A stretch of DNA of 10,443 bases from positions 4,524-14,966 of the forward strand of contig PMST01000499.1 in NCBI GenBank assembly GCA_003168295.1. The letters run 5' to 3'. The position numbers were made by a program, and so were the translations under genes. The notes beneath the pieces are model-generated. The model had not been told where the DNA came from. It saw only the letters and a list, made by a program, of their open reading frames with translations, and did not search any database. Shown here in pieces: positions 4,990 to 10,443 of this stretch. This stretch comes from Actinomycetota bacterium. Lineage in GTDB: Bacteria; Actinomycetota; Actinomycetes; Streptosporangiales; Streptosporangiaceae. The stretch's first letter is position 1; every line of letters begins with the position of its first letter.

Positions 4990-6392
4990 CCCCCTGAGAG
5001 CTGGGGGAAATAGCTGCCGTGGAGGCCGAAGGGGATGTGGTGCGGTACCCGGGCACGTCCGATCTCGCTGAGGTCGGTGGCGTCCAGAGCGAGCAGGAAC
5101 GAGGTGCCCGCAGCGCCGTCGAGCACGACCGACAGCAGCACTCCGGAGTCCTCCTGCTCGGTGTCGGGTGTCCGGACGAAGACCGGCTCCCCGGGGTAGG
5201 TGCCCGGTTCGGACCATGAGGTCGATGTGCCGTCTTGGAGATCGGCCTTGGTAATCCGGTCCGGGAAGCCGCCGTCCGTGCTGGCGATGCCGTAGGCGTA
5301 GCGGTAGTCCTTGCCGTTGCGCCGGCCATAGTCGATGCGCGGCAGTTCCAGGGCGATGGCGGGGAGCGGTTCGCGGGTCACATCCCCGCCGTCCAGGGGT
5401 ATCCGGTACCGGCGCAGCCGGGCTTGCGGCAGGCGGGCGTCGTGCGACCGCAGCCGGTCCAGGTAGAGCGCGTCGATGATGCCGGCATCGTCGTAGGCGC
5501 ACACATCGAGGACGATCTCGTTGCCGCGCTCGTAGGCGTTGACGTGGTGGAAGGCGAAGAAGGGCTCGCCGAAGTAGGTGCCGCGGCTGCTTCCGGTGCT
5601 CAGGTCGAGGACGTGGAAGCGGGTACCGCGGTCCGGTCGCCAGCGGTAGTTGCGGATAAAGGGACGGCCGGACAGCGGGATCGCCGCCGGGACCACGACG
5701 AACGGGAACTCCGCGAGCACGAGGTACCGCTCGGTGATCGCGAAGCTGTGCATGTAGGCCGGGCGCCGTGCCGGGAGCCGAGCCATGATGTGACGCCTGC
5801 CGCTTGGGTCCTGGGCATAGACCTGGTAGCTGGTGCGCGGGCCGAAGTGAGTCGCGAAGCTGACCAGGTCACCCGAACTGGGCGCGCGGTGCGGGTGGGC
5901 GGTGGTCTGCTGCCCCGGCGCCGGCCGCGCCACGCCAAGCGTGTCCAGTGTCCGGGGGTCGAACTTCACCGGCAGCGGGGTCTCGGTCAGCGTGAGGAAC
6001 TCCTCTCCGGATCGCACGATGCTGACGTTGGCGTTGTTACCGAACTCTGGCGGGACGAACGCGGTCACCACGCGCTTGAACAGCGTCCGGCACGGGTCGG
6101 TGGCGAACTCGCTGTAGGTGATCGTGCCGGTGTCGCGGGCCGCGCGGTAGGCGGGGGTGTCCAGGAACCGGTTCGCGTACGTCACCGCACCGCCGGCGAA
6201 CCCGAACCGGTGTAGCATCGCCAGCCCGTCGAACCAGTGCCGGTAGCCGTGCGGTCCCGCCTCGAACTTCGCCGGGCCAGTGCGCAGCAACGCCCCGGCC
6301 AGCCATCCGGGGAAGGTGCCCTGGACCGGGAGCTGGACGGGCGACAGTTCCCGGTCCAGGGTCCGGAAGCCGAGCTGGTGGCCGCTAGTCAT
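4986..6392 (-). CDS. Carotenoid oxygenase family protein (RPE65/BCO-like)
   Basis: A 468-residue carotenoid cleavage dioxygenase, normal in length. Iron is held by four histidines, visible as His166 (TTAHPH), His215 (YMHSFAIT), His282 (FHHVNAYE) and His458 (GLHGSY) near the C-terminus. The N-terminal TGPAKFEAG...YRHWFDGLAMLHRF, the HSFAITERYLVLAEFP block and LPRIDYGRRNGKDYRYAYGIA resemble the animal RPE65/beta-carotene oxygenase branch more than the plant NCED or apocarotenoid branch, by my recollection of those sequences. The expected role is oxygen-dependent cleavage of a carotenoid or related polyene or stilbene to aldehydes. No carotenoid biosynthesis gene is in the window, so the substrate is unknown. 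The start ATG has AAGG five bases upstream. It is divergent from a PadR regulator with inverted repeats between, which suggests PadR control. Its stop overlaps that of the TIGR03086 gene in CTAG. Confidence 0.92.
   Translation of the reverse strand: MTSGHQLGFRTLDRELSPVQLPVQGTFPGWLAGALLRTGPAKFEAGPHGYRHWFDGLAMLHRFGFAGGAVTYANRFLDTPAYRAARDTGTITYSEFATDPCRTLFKRVVTAFVPPEFGNNANVSIVRSGEEFLTLTETPLPVKFDPRTLDTLGVARPAPGQQTTAHPHRAPSSGDLVSFATHFGPRTSYQVYAQDPSGRRHIMARLPARRPAYMHSFAITERYLVLAEFPFVVVPAAIPLSGRPFIRNYRWRPDRGTRFHVLDLSTGSSRGTYFGEPFFAFHHVNAYERGNEIVLDVCAYDDAGIIDALYLDRLRSHDARLPQARLRRYRIPLDGGDVTREPLPAIALELPRIDYGRRNGKDYRYAYGIASTDGGFPDRITKADLQDGTSTSWSEPGTYPGEPVFVRTPDTEQEDSGVLLSVVLDGAAGTSFLLALDATDLSEIGRARVPHHIPFGLHGSYFPQLSGG
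4990..5007. terminator. Weak hairpin at the convergent gene ends
   Basis: CCCCC (4990-4994) and GGGGG (5003-5007) can pair with an 8-base loop directly after the rightward stop, inside the last codons of the carotenoid oxygenase gene. No T-run follows. It could act as a short GC hairpin terminator for the rightward gene, but five pairs is marginal. Confidence 0.25.
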
Positions 6393-6420
6393 GAAGCCTT
6401 ACCGCCGATCCTGAACATGG

Positions 6421-6455
6421 GGTAACCTTCGCGAAGCTAAGGTTCGCAGTGAACC
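6421..6455. promoter_or_regulatory. Nested inverted repeats between carotenoid oxygenase and PadR genes
   Basis: AACCTT (6424-6429) pairs with AAGGTT (6439-6444). Inside lies the perfect palindrome CTTCGCGAAG (6427-6436). The right arm also forms GGTTC-N5-GAACC (6441-6445 with 6451-6455). Three overlapping symmetric sites in a 92-base divergent gap are a good candidate for the PadR operator controlling both genes. Binding is inferred from position and symmetry. Confidence 0.5.
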
Positions 6456-6460
6456 GTTCC

Positions 6461-6466
6461 TAGTGT
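6461..6466 (+). promoter_or_regulatory. Candidate -10 element of the PadR gene
   Basis: TAGTGT matches TANNNT and lies 24 bases from first base to the TTG start, leaving room for the weak GGGA ribosome site at 6474-6477. The matching -35 position (6438-6443, TAAGGT) falls in the right arm of the inverted repeat, so a bound repressor would block it. A second -10-like TACTAT at 6480 overlaps the start codon and would miss it. Confidence 0.35.
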
Positions 6467-6484
6467 ACCGTCCGGGATTTACTA

Positions 6485-7012
6485 TTGGAAGACATCAGGC
6501 TGACGCCGACCTCCTATATCGTTCTTGGCCTGCTCATGCAGGCCGGTGAGGCCACCCCCTACGATCTGAAGGCCATGGTGGCCGCGGGCATCGGGAATCT
6601 GTGGTCGCTGCAGCACACGCAGTTGTACGCCGAGCCCGAACGTCTTACCGAGGCCGGCTATCTCACCGAGACGCGTGAGGACGGCGGGCGGCGGCGCAAG
6701 CTGTACCGCATCACCCCGGCCGGCCGCGACGCGTTCGGCGCGTGGCTGTCGGCCGAACTCGCCAGCGAACTGCCCGAGCTGCGCGACATCAGCCTCCTGA
6801 AGGTGTTCTTCGGTGCAGATCCCCGTCCGATCGCGATCGGGCAGCTCCGCGCGCACCGCGAGAAACTACGTGAATACACCGAACTGGAGCAAGCGCTGAG
6901 CGGCACGCAGGCCGTCGGCCCGCTCGCGACACTGCGGGCCGGCATCGGCCATGAGCGCGAGTGGATCCGCTACTGGGCCGACCTGGCGGCCGAAGATGAC
7001 GACTCCGCCTGA
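6485..7012 (+). CDS. PadR-family transcriptional regulator
   Basis: A 175-residue PadR regulator. The N-terminal winged helix covers about residues 6-80: LTPTSYIVLGLLMQAGEATP, then NLWSLQHTQLYAEPERLTEAGYL and the wing TREDGGRRRKLYRITPAGR. A C-terminal helical dimerisation part follows, from about residue 95 to 170. PadR proteins usually repress a neighbouring gene and release DNA on binding a small aromatic or hydrophobic ligand. The neighbour here is the divergent carotenoid oxygenase, so a polyene or its product is a possible inducer (inference). The start is TTG at 6485: it gives the family's usual N-terminus, no in-frame ATG or GTG lies between it and the in-frame stop at 6461, and the next ATG is inside the DNA-binding domain. 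A weak GGGA precedes it by seven bases. Confidence 0.9.
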   Translation: MEDIRLTPTSYIVLGLLMQAGEATPYDLKAMVAAGIGNLWSLQHTQLYAEPERLTEAGYLTETREDGGRRRKLYRITPAGRDAFGAWLSAELASELPELRDISLLKVFFGADPRPIAIGQLRAHREKLREYTELEQALSGTQAVGPLATLRAGIGHEREWIRYWADLAAEDDDSA

Positions 7013-7038
7013 ACTATCCCGCGAGTCAGGCCGCAGCC

Positions 7039-8535
7039 CTAGGAACGGAGGCGGTAAAGCTCAGCCGGCCCGATGAGCACCACGTCGGGGTGCCGCTCCG
7101 CCTCGTGCCAGAGCCCGTCGGTGAAGCCGGACCCGCTGAAGCAGAGCAGGCGGGCGTCGGCTGCACCCGGCCGGACCCGAGAACCCTGGGCCGTGAGCAG
7201 GCCCCGGATGTGACGCAGCCGGTCCAGGTGCGTCATGCTCATGACCTCGTTCCACTTGGCCTCGCCGATGGCGATGACGGGCTCGGGTCCGGAATCCGCC
7301 AGGCCGAACACGACGACGTCGAGCTGGTGGTTCGCCCTTTCGCGCACGTCGTGGACGGTTCCGGTCTCGACCCTGACCGGGATTCCGCCGACCGTTTCTT
7401 CCGCGGCGAAGTGGCGCGTCCAGTACCGGCAGACCTGCTCGAAATGCGGGCCGAGCACGTTGCTGGCGAAGCGGCGCTGGCTACGCTGCCACAGGAGGCT
7501 GGCGTCCCGGGTGTGCTCGAGATCGGACCAGATGGGCCGCATCACGGCGTGGTAGAAGGTGATCAGCGGCTCCGCGATCCGGAACGTCGAGCGATTGTCC
7601 TTGAAAGCGTCTGGCTCACGCACAACCAGCCCGCAGCCCTGCAGGACGTTCAGCGAATGCGCGAGGTCACCCGACTTGCGCCCGAGGTAGGAAGCGATGC
7701 CTCCACGGGTGTCGTTACCTTCGGCGATGGCGGCGAGAACCGAGTGGTAGAGGCCGATGTCCCGCAGGTCAGGCTCGTCGGACAGCAGGTAGCGCGCTTC
7801 CCGGAACAAGGGGCTGGCGGAGTTCAGCACGGTGCGCTTGACCCAGTCGTCAAAGTCCTCGGGTCCCGTCGGCGTATCGTCGCGAGCGAACTCACGCCGG
7901 TAGGCGGGGGTGCCCCCGGTAATGGCGTGCACCTTCAGGGCCAGGACAGGATCTGAGATATTCCAGAACTCGGCGGCGCGAAGGTAATCCAGGGTCGGGA
8001 CGACCAGCTCCAGGCCCGCCCGTCCCCTCAGCGGCGCGTTGCCCGCCAGCAACCCGCCCATGAATGACAGCGCCGACCCGCACAGCAGCAACCTCGTCCG
8101 GCTCTGTTCGCGTTCCGGTCGCAGCGGTCCGAACGCATTCTGAATGATGGAGGGCAATGACGCGTTGGCCCTGGCCAGGTAGGGAAACTCGTCGATGACC
8201 ACGGGCCCGGGACCGTCGCGGCCGAGGGCGAGCAGCGCGTCCGCCACCTCACGCCAGTTGCCGAAGTCCAGCGGCGCAGGTGCGCCCAGGTGCGCGGCGA
8301 GGTCGGATCCGGCCCGGCGCAGCGATTCGCCATCGGCCGCTTCCTCCGCCGCGAAGTAAAAACCGCCCATGGCCTGGCAGAGCGCGCGGAGCAGAAATGT
8401 CTTGCCTTGACGTCTGCGTCCGGAGACTACCCCGAGGGTGGCTCCCGGCCTGGCGTCGGCTGCGAACATGACGAGTTGCGCCCACTCGAAGTCCCGGTCG
8501 AACATGTCGTCCGGCTTCCGTATAGAGACTCGCAT
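7039..8535 (-). CDS. AAA ATPase with C-terminal DUF234-like PD-(D/E)XK domain
   Basis: A 498-residue protein of the archaeal-type ATPase_2/DUF234 group. Walker A is GRRRQGKT (39-46), Walker B VVIDEFPYL (112-120), and a sensor-like LLCGSALSFMGGLL follows at 149-163. After the ATPase comes a winged-helix-like part (about 255-330: GGIASYLGRKSGDLAHSLNVLQGCGLV), then the C-terminal domain with FEQVCRYW (365-372), QLDVVVF (404-410, Asp406) and IGEAKW (423-428, Glu425-x-Lys427). Asp and Glu-x-Lys at this spacing fit a PD-(D/E)XK nuclease fold. The function of the family is not settled; a DNA-linked or defence role is often suggested. The ATG at 8535 is preferred over a TTG 42 bases upstream because a strong promoter places the transcript start on this ATG. 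No partner gene is adjacent in the same direction. Confidence 0.85.
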   Translation of the reverse strand: MRVSIRKPDDMFDRDFEWAQLVMFAADARPGATLGVVSGRRRQGKTFLLRALCQAMGGFYFAAEEAADGESLRRAGSDLAAHLGAPAPLDFGNWREVADALLALGRDGPGPVVIDEFPYLARANASLPSIIQNAFGPLRPEREQSRTRLLLCGSALSFMGGLLAGNAPLRGRAGLELVVPTLDYLRAAEFWNISDPVLALKVHAITGGTPAYRREFARDDTPTGPEDFDDWVKRTVLNSASPLFREARYLLSDEPDLRDIGLYHSVLAAIAEGNDTRGGIASYLGRKSGDLAHSLNVLQGCGLVVREPDAFKDNRSTFRIAEPLITFYHAVMRPIWSDLEHTRDASLLWQRSQRRFASNVLGPHFEQVCRYWTRHFAAEETVGGIPVRVETGTVHDVRERANHQLDVVVFGLADSGPEPVIAIGEAKWNEVMSMTHLDRLRHIRGLLTAQGSRVRPGAADARLLCFSGSGFTDGLWHEAERHPDVVLIGPAELYRLRS

Positions 8536-8537
8536 CT

Positions 8538-8567
8538 CATAACTATAGTTACCATAACTGTGATTAC
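8538..8567. repeat. Tandem 15-base repeat with a palindrome in the ATPase promoter
   Basis: CATAACTATAGTTAC (8538-8552) is followed immediately by CATAACTGTGATTAC (8553-8567), 12 of 15 identical. The first copy holds the perfect palindrome TAACTATAGTTA (8540-8551). This AT-rich patch lies between and over the -35 and -10 elements, so it is a strong candidate operator, possibly for autoregulation. Confidence 0.6.
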
Positions 8568-8570
8568 CAA
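8542..8570 (-). promoter_or_regulatory. Strong promoter of the ATPase gene, leaderless
   Basis: The minus strand has TTGGTA (complement of 8565-8570), a 17-base spacer and TATAGT (complement of 8542-8547), then six bases to the ATG. Both elements are near consensus and the spacing is ideal, so the message should start at the start codon. Confidence 0.7.
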
Positions 8571-8576
8571 TGAGCA

Positions 8577-8594
8577 AGAGTTAGTCGCAACTCT
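8577..8594. repeat. Inverted repeat AGAGTT-N6-AACTCT
   Basis: AGAGTT (8577-8582) and AACTCT (8589-8594) are exact inverted arms with a six-base gap. They lie upstream of the flavoprotein gene and just outside the ATPase -35 element. It may be an operator for the flavoprotein gene, about where its -35 would lie; no cognate regulator can be named. Confidence 0.4.
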
Positions 8595-8613
8595 CCGGCC
8601 GTAGCTCGCCCCG

Positions 8614-8619
8614 TACGGT
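8614..8619 (+). promoter_or_regulatory. -10 element of the flavoprotein gene (leaderless)
   Basis: TACGGT matches TANNNT and is seven bases before GTG at 8627. This favours that GTG over the in-frame GTG at 8618, which overlaps the element. No clear -35 is seen. Confidence 0.4.
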
Positions 8620-8626
8620 GGATCCC

Positions 8627-9493
8627 GTGACCCAATCTCGCCACTACGTGGTGATCGGCGCCGGCGTGCTCGGCGCCTCGGTCGCGGCCCGGCTGGCCTG
8701 GGCCGACCTGGCCCCGGATCTCGACGGCGCCGCCTGGTACCGCCTGGTCGGCAACATCGAGCTGGCCACCTCGCCCGTCGCCCGCGCCGAACTAACCGCC
8801 CGCGTAAGCCGCCTGGCCAGCTGGAACTACGACGCCCGCCTCATCGACCTGGCCGAGGCGGTCAAGCTCGAGCCCTCGCTCCGCCTGGGCGAGCCGGGGA
8901 CCGTAGCCGCCTGGTTCCCCGGCGAGGGCTACCTGCTGACCGAACCCGGCCGCTGGGTCTCCGAACTGGCCGCGCTGACCGGTGCCGCGACCATGATCCC
9001 GCTGATCCCCTGGGACATCCCGGGCGCGACCGCCCCCGGCCTGGTCGTGCAGGTCGGCCCGGTCAGCCCGGCGGGTCCGACCCGGCTCGTGCACACCCCC
9101 GAGATATGCCTGCGGCCGCACCCCGGCGGCCTGCTGCACCTCGAGGCCCCGGACGCAGCGGTAGACCTGCACACCCCCGACCCTGACCTGCGCCGCTGGG
9201 CCGCCGAACTCCTCCGCCGGGCCCAGCACACCGTCCAGGGCCTGGACCAGGCCCGCATCGTGGAGTACCAGGTCTGCGTCCGCCCGATGCCAGTAGACGG
9301 CCAGTCCATCGTGGGCCCGCTGCCCGACACCCACGGCCTCTACGTCGCGGTAACCCACAGCGGCGTCACCCTGGCCGCCCACCTATCCCAGCTCATCGCC
9401 GCCGAGCTGACCGCTGGCACCCAGCCCGCCGAGCTTGCCCCCTACCGTCCCAGCCGCTTCCTCTCCGCCGCGACCCCGGATCAGCCCGGCTGA
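8627..9493 (+). CDS. FAD-dependent oxidoreductase (DAO family), internally shortened
   Basis: A 288-residue protein with the start and end of a D-amino-acid-oxidase-type flavoprotein. The Rossmann motif is YVVIGAGVLGASVAARLA (about 7-24). The C-terminal FAD/product region VRPMPVDGQSIVGPLP...GLYVAVTHSGVTLAAHLSQLI (218-257) is intact. Two blocks appear missing. After residue 24 the chain goes straight to WADLAPDLDGAAWY, skipping strand two with its acidic ribose ligand and the following conserved region (about 50 residues in relatives). After residue 107 it goes from GYLLTEP to GRWVSELAALTGA, skipping the central FAD-binding strands up to the usual CAG (about 80 residues). The gaps are judged from memory of the family, whose members are usually near 400 residues. 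Both keep the frame. FAD binding is doubtful, so this may be a decaying gene. Start chosen from the TACGGT element. Confidence 0.75.
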   Translation: MTQSRHYVVIGAGVLGASVAARLAWADLAPDLDGAAWYRLVGNIELATSPVARAELTARVSRLASWNYDARLIDLAEAVKLEPSLRLGEPGTVAAWFPGEGYLLTEPGRWVSELAALTGAATMIPLIPWDIPGATAPGLVVQVGPVSPAGPTRLVHTPEICLRPHPGGLLHLEAPDAAVDLHTPDPDLRRWAAELLRRAQHTVQGLDQARIVEYQVCVRPMPVDGQSIVGPLPDTHGLYVAVTHSGVTLAAHLSQLIAAELTAGTQPAELAPYRPSRFLSAATPDQPG

Positions 9494-9502
9494 CATTTGT
9501 CA
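9491..9502. promoter_or_regulatory. Inverted repeat TGACATTTGTCA upstream of the ABC gene
   Basis: TGACA and TGTCA are exact inverted arms around TT, overlapping the stop codon of the flavoprotein gene and 59 bases before the ABC start. TTGTCA within it (9497-9502) could serve as a -35, but no good -10 is seen at 17-18 bases. The symmetry suits a NarL/LuxR-type response regulator site, which often controls this kind of ABC operon; that assignment is inference. Confidence 0.4.
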
Positions 9503-9561
9503 TCCGGAAGTCGTGGGCCAGGGCACTACAAGCCGGACCCGCGCCGGACGACCCTTGTGTC

Positions 9562-10443
9562 ATGGCTACAACTGATGCTTCCGGCGCGGGGATCGTGCTC
9601 TCGCGCCTGTCCAAGTCCTACGGCAACGTCCACGCCGTCCGTTCGGTCGACCTAGCCATCGCCCCTGGTGAGACCGTCGCCATCCTCGGCCCGAACGGCG
9701 CAGGCAAGACCACCACGATCGAGATGGTGCTCGGCCTGACCCGGCCGGATTCGGGCACGGTGACGCTGTTCGGGAAGTCGCCCGCCCAGGCGGTCGCGGC
9801 CGGCGCCGTCGGCGGCATGCTGCAGACCGGGGCGCTGGTCGAGTACCTGACCGTGCGCGAACTGATCACCATGGTCGCCTCGGTCTACCCACGGCCGCTC
9901 CCGGTCGAGCACGCGATGCGGCTGGCCGGGGTAACCGAGTTCGCCGAACGACACACCAACAAGCTCTCCGGCGGCCAGACCCAGCGGGTCCGCTTCGCGA
10001 TCGCCCTGGTGTCCAACCCCGACCTGTTCATGCTCGACGAGCCCACCGCGGCCGTCGACGTCGAGGGCCGGCGCGAGTTCTGGACCTCGATCCGGGCCGT
10101 CGCGGCCGAGGGCAAGACGGTTATCTTCGCCACTCACTACCTGGAAGAGGCCGACGATTACGCGGACCGCATCGTGCTGATGGCCCGTGGCCGGATCGTC
10201 GCGGACGGCCCCGCGACCGAGATCAAGGCCAAGGTAAGCGGGCGGATCATCCGGGCCACCATCCCCGTCGCGGGCCCCGCCGACCCCGCCGGCCCCGCGG
10301 ACACCGCCGCCCTGGCCGCGTTGCCGGGCGTGACCAACGCCGAACGGCACGGCGAGGCCGTGATCCTGACCTGCGCCAACTCGGACCTGACGCTACGCGC
10401 GCTGCTGAGCCGGTTCCCCGTGGCCCGCGACATCGAGGTGGCG
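9562..10443 (+). CDS. ABC-2-type transporter ATP-binding protein (DrrA/CcmA-like), 3' end cut
   Basis: The frame runs 294 codons from ATG 9562 to the window edge without a stop, so the C-terminus is missing, though little is likely to be lost since such ATPases are about 300-320 residues. Walker A is GPNGAGKT (43-50), the Q-loop Gln88 (MLQTG), signature LSGGQ (135-139), Walker B LFMLDEP (155-161) and the H-loop His192 (ATHYLEEAD). This is the ATPase of a two-gene exporter of the drug/antibiotic or lipid efflux type, working at the inner face of the membrane. The permease gene is expected just beyond the window. A proline/alanine-rich stretch at about 235-250 precedes the C-terminal domain. 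No convincing ribosome site is seen. An inverted repeat in the 68-base upstream gap may bind a response regulator. The substrate is unknown. Confidence 0.93.
   Translation, partial: MATTDASGAGIVLSRLSKSYGNVHAVRSVDLAIAPGETVAILGPNGAGKTTTIEMVLGLTRPDSGTVTLFGKSPAQAVAAGAVGGMLQTGALVEYLTVRELITMVASVYPRPLPVEHAMRLAGVTEFAERHTNKLSGGQTQRVRFAIALVSNPDLFMLDEPTAAVDVEGRREFWTSIRAVAAEGKTVIFATHYLEEADDYADRIVLMARGRIVADGPATEIKAKVSGRIIRATIPVAGPADPAGPADTAALAALPGVTNAERHGEAVILTCANSDLTLRALLSRFPVARDIEVA

Noticed and set aside
5235..6215. Rightward open frame of 326 codons opposite the carotenoid oxygenase
   Set aside because: No domain is recognisable and the opposite strand encodes a protein with all four iron histidines.
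7013..7038. Terminator between the PadR and ATPase gene ends
   Set aside because: The 26-base gap has no convincing stem or T-run.
7090..7956. Rightward open frame of 288 codons opposite the AAA ATPase
   Set aside because: No motif; the leftward frame has Walker A and B and nuclease motifs.
8536..8577. TTG start 42 bases upstream for the ATPase
   Set aside because: The extension would be translated from the promoter and operator repeats themselves; the ATG six bases after TATAGT fits better.
1..10443. Mobile element, integrase, tRNA, rRNA or CRISPR array
   Set aside because: No transposase or integrase motif, no cloverleaf-like sequence, and the repeats found are only two-copy tandem units or inverted operator-like sites.

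Overview
The base composition (very high GC, strong GC bias at third codon positions), the protein families (SigE-family sigma factor, WYL regulator beside a TIGR03086/DinB-like protein, PadR, DrrA-like ABC ATPase) and several apparently leaderless starts point to an actinomycete. Something like Streptosporangiales/Thermomonosporaceae or Streptomyces is plausible, but genus cannot be fixed from the sequence. The window is gene-dense, with no gene-free stretch over 300 bases, no RNA gene, no transposase and no CRISPR array.

Layout. Bases 1-2176 read leftward: an AlkB-like 2-oxoglutarate/Fe(II) dioxygenase, then 12 bases later a zinc alcohol/formaldehyde-type dehydrogenase, then a SigE-family sigma factor cut off by the window edge. 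Bases 2343-3339 read rightward: a Phd/YefM-type antitoxin followed 3 bases later by a RelE-type toxin gene whose product carries a complete FHA (phosphothreonine-binding) domain inside the toxin fold. Abutting it tail to tail is a leftward YafY/WYL regulator (3340-4332), divergent from a TIGR03086/DinB-like protein (4384-4989). The stop codon of the latter overlaps that of a leftward RPE65/BCO-like carotenoid oxygenase (4986-6392), which is divergent from a PadR regulator (6485-7012). A leftward AAA ATPase with a DUF234-like PD-(D/E)XK end (7039-8535) is divergent from a shortened FAD-dependent oxidoreductase (8627-9493). The last gene is an ABC-2-type ATPase that runs off the right edge (9562-10443).

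The most interesting object is the toxin-antitoxin locus. The antitoxin has a perfect TATAAT exactly seven bases before its ATG (so probably a leaderless message), inside an inverted repeat CATGAC/GTCATG. The toxin is one continuous 226-codon frame: RelE N-terminal part, FHA domain, duplicated linker, RelE C-terminal part. Domain insertion into RelE by an FHA module suggests a toxin or toxin-antitoxin complex read out by Ser/Thr kinase signalling, or alternatively a toxin disabled by in-frame insertion.

Other points are an alkB-formaldehyde-dehydrogenase-like pair that could couple DNA demethylation to disposal of its formaldehyde by-product, an AT-rich promoter with tandem repeats in front of the ATPase/nuclease gene, and a flavoprotein gene that appears to have lost two internal blocks while keeping its frame.
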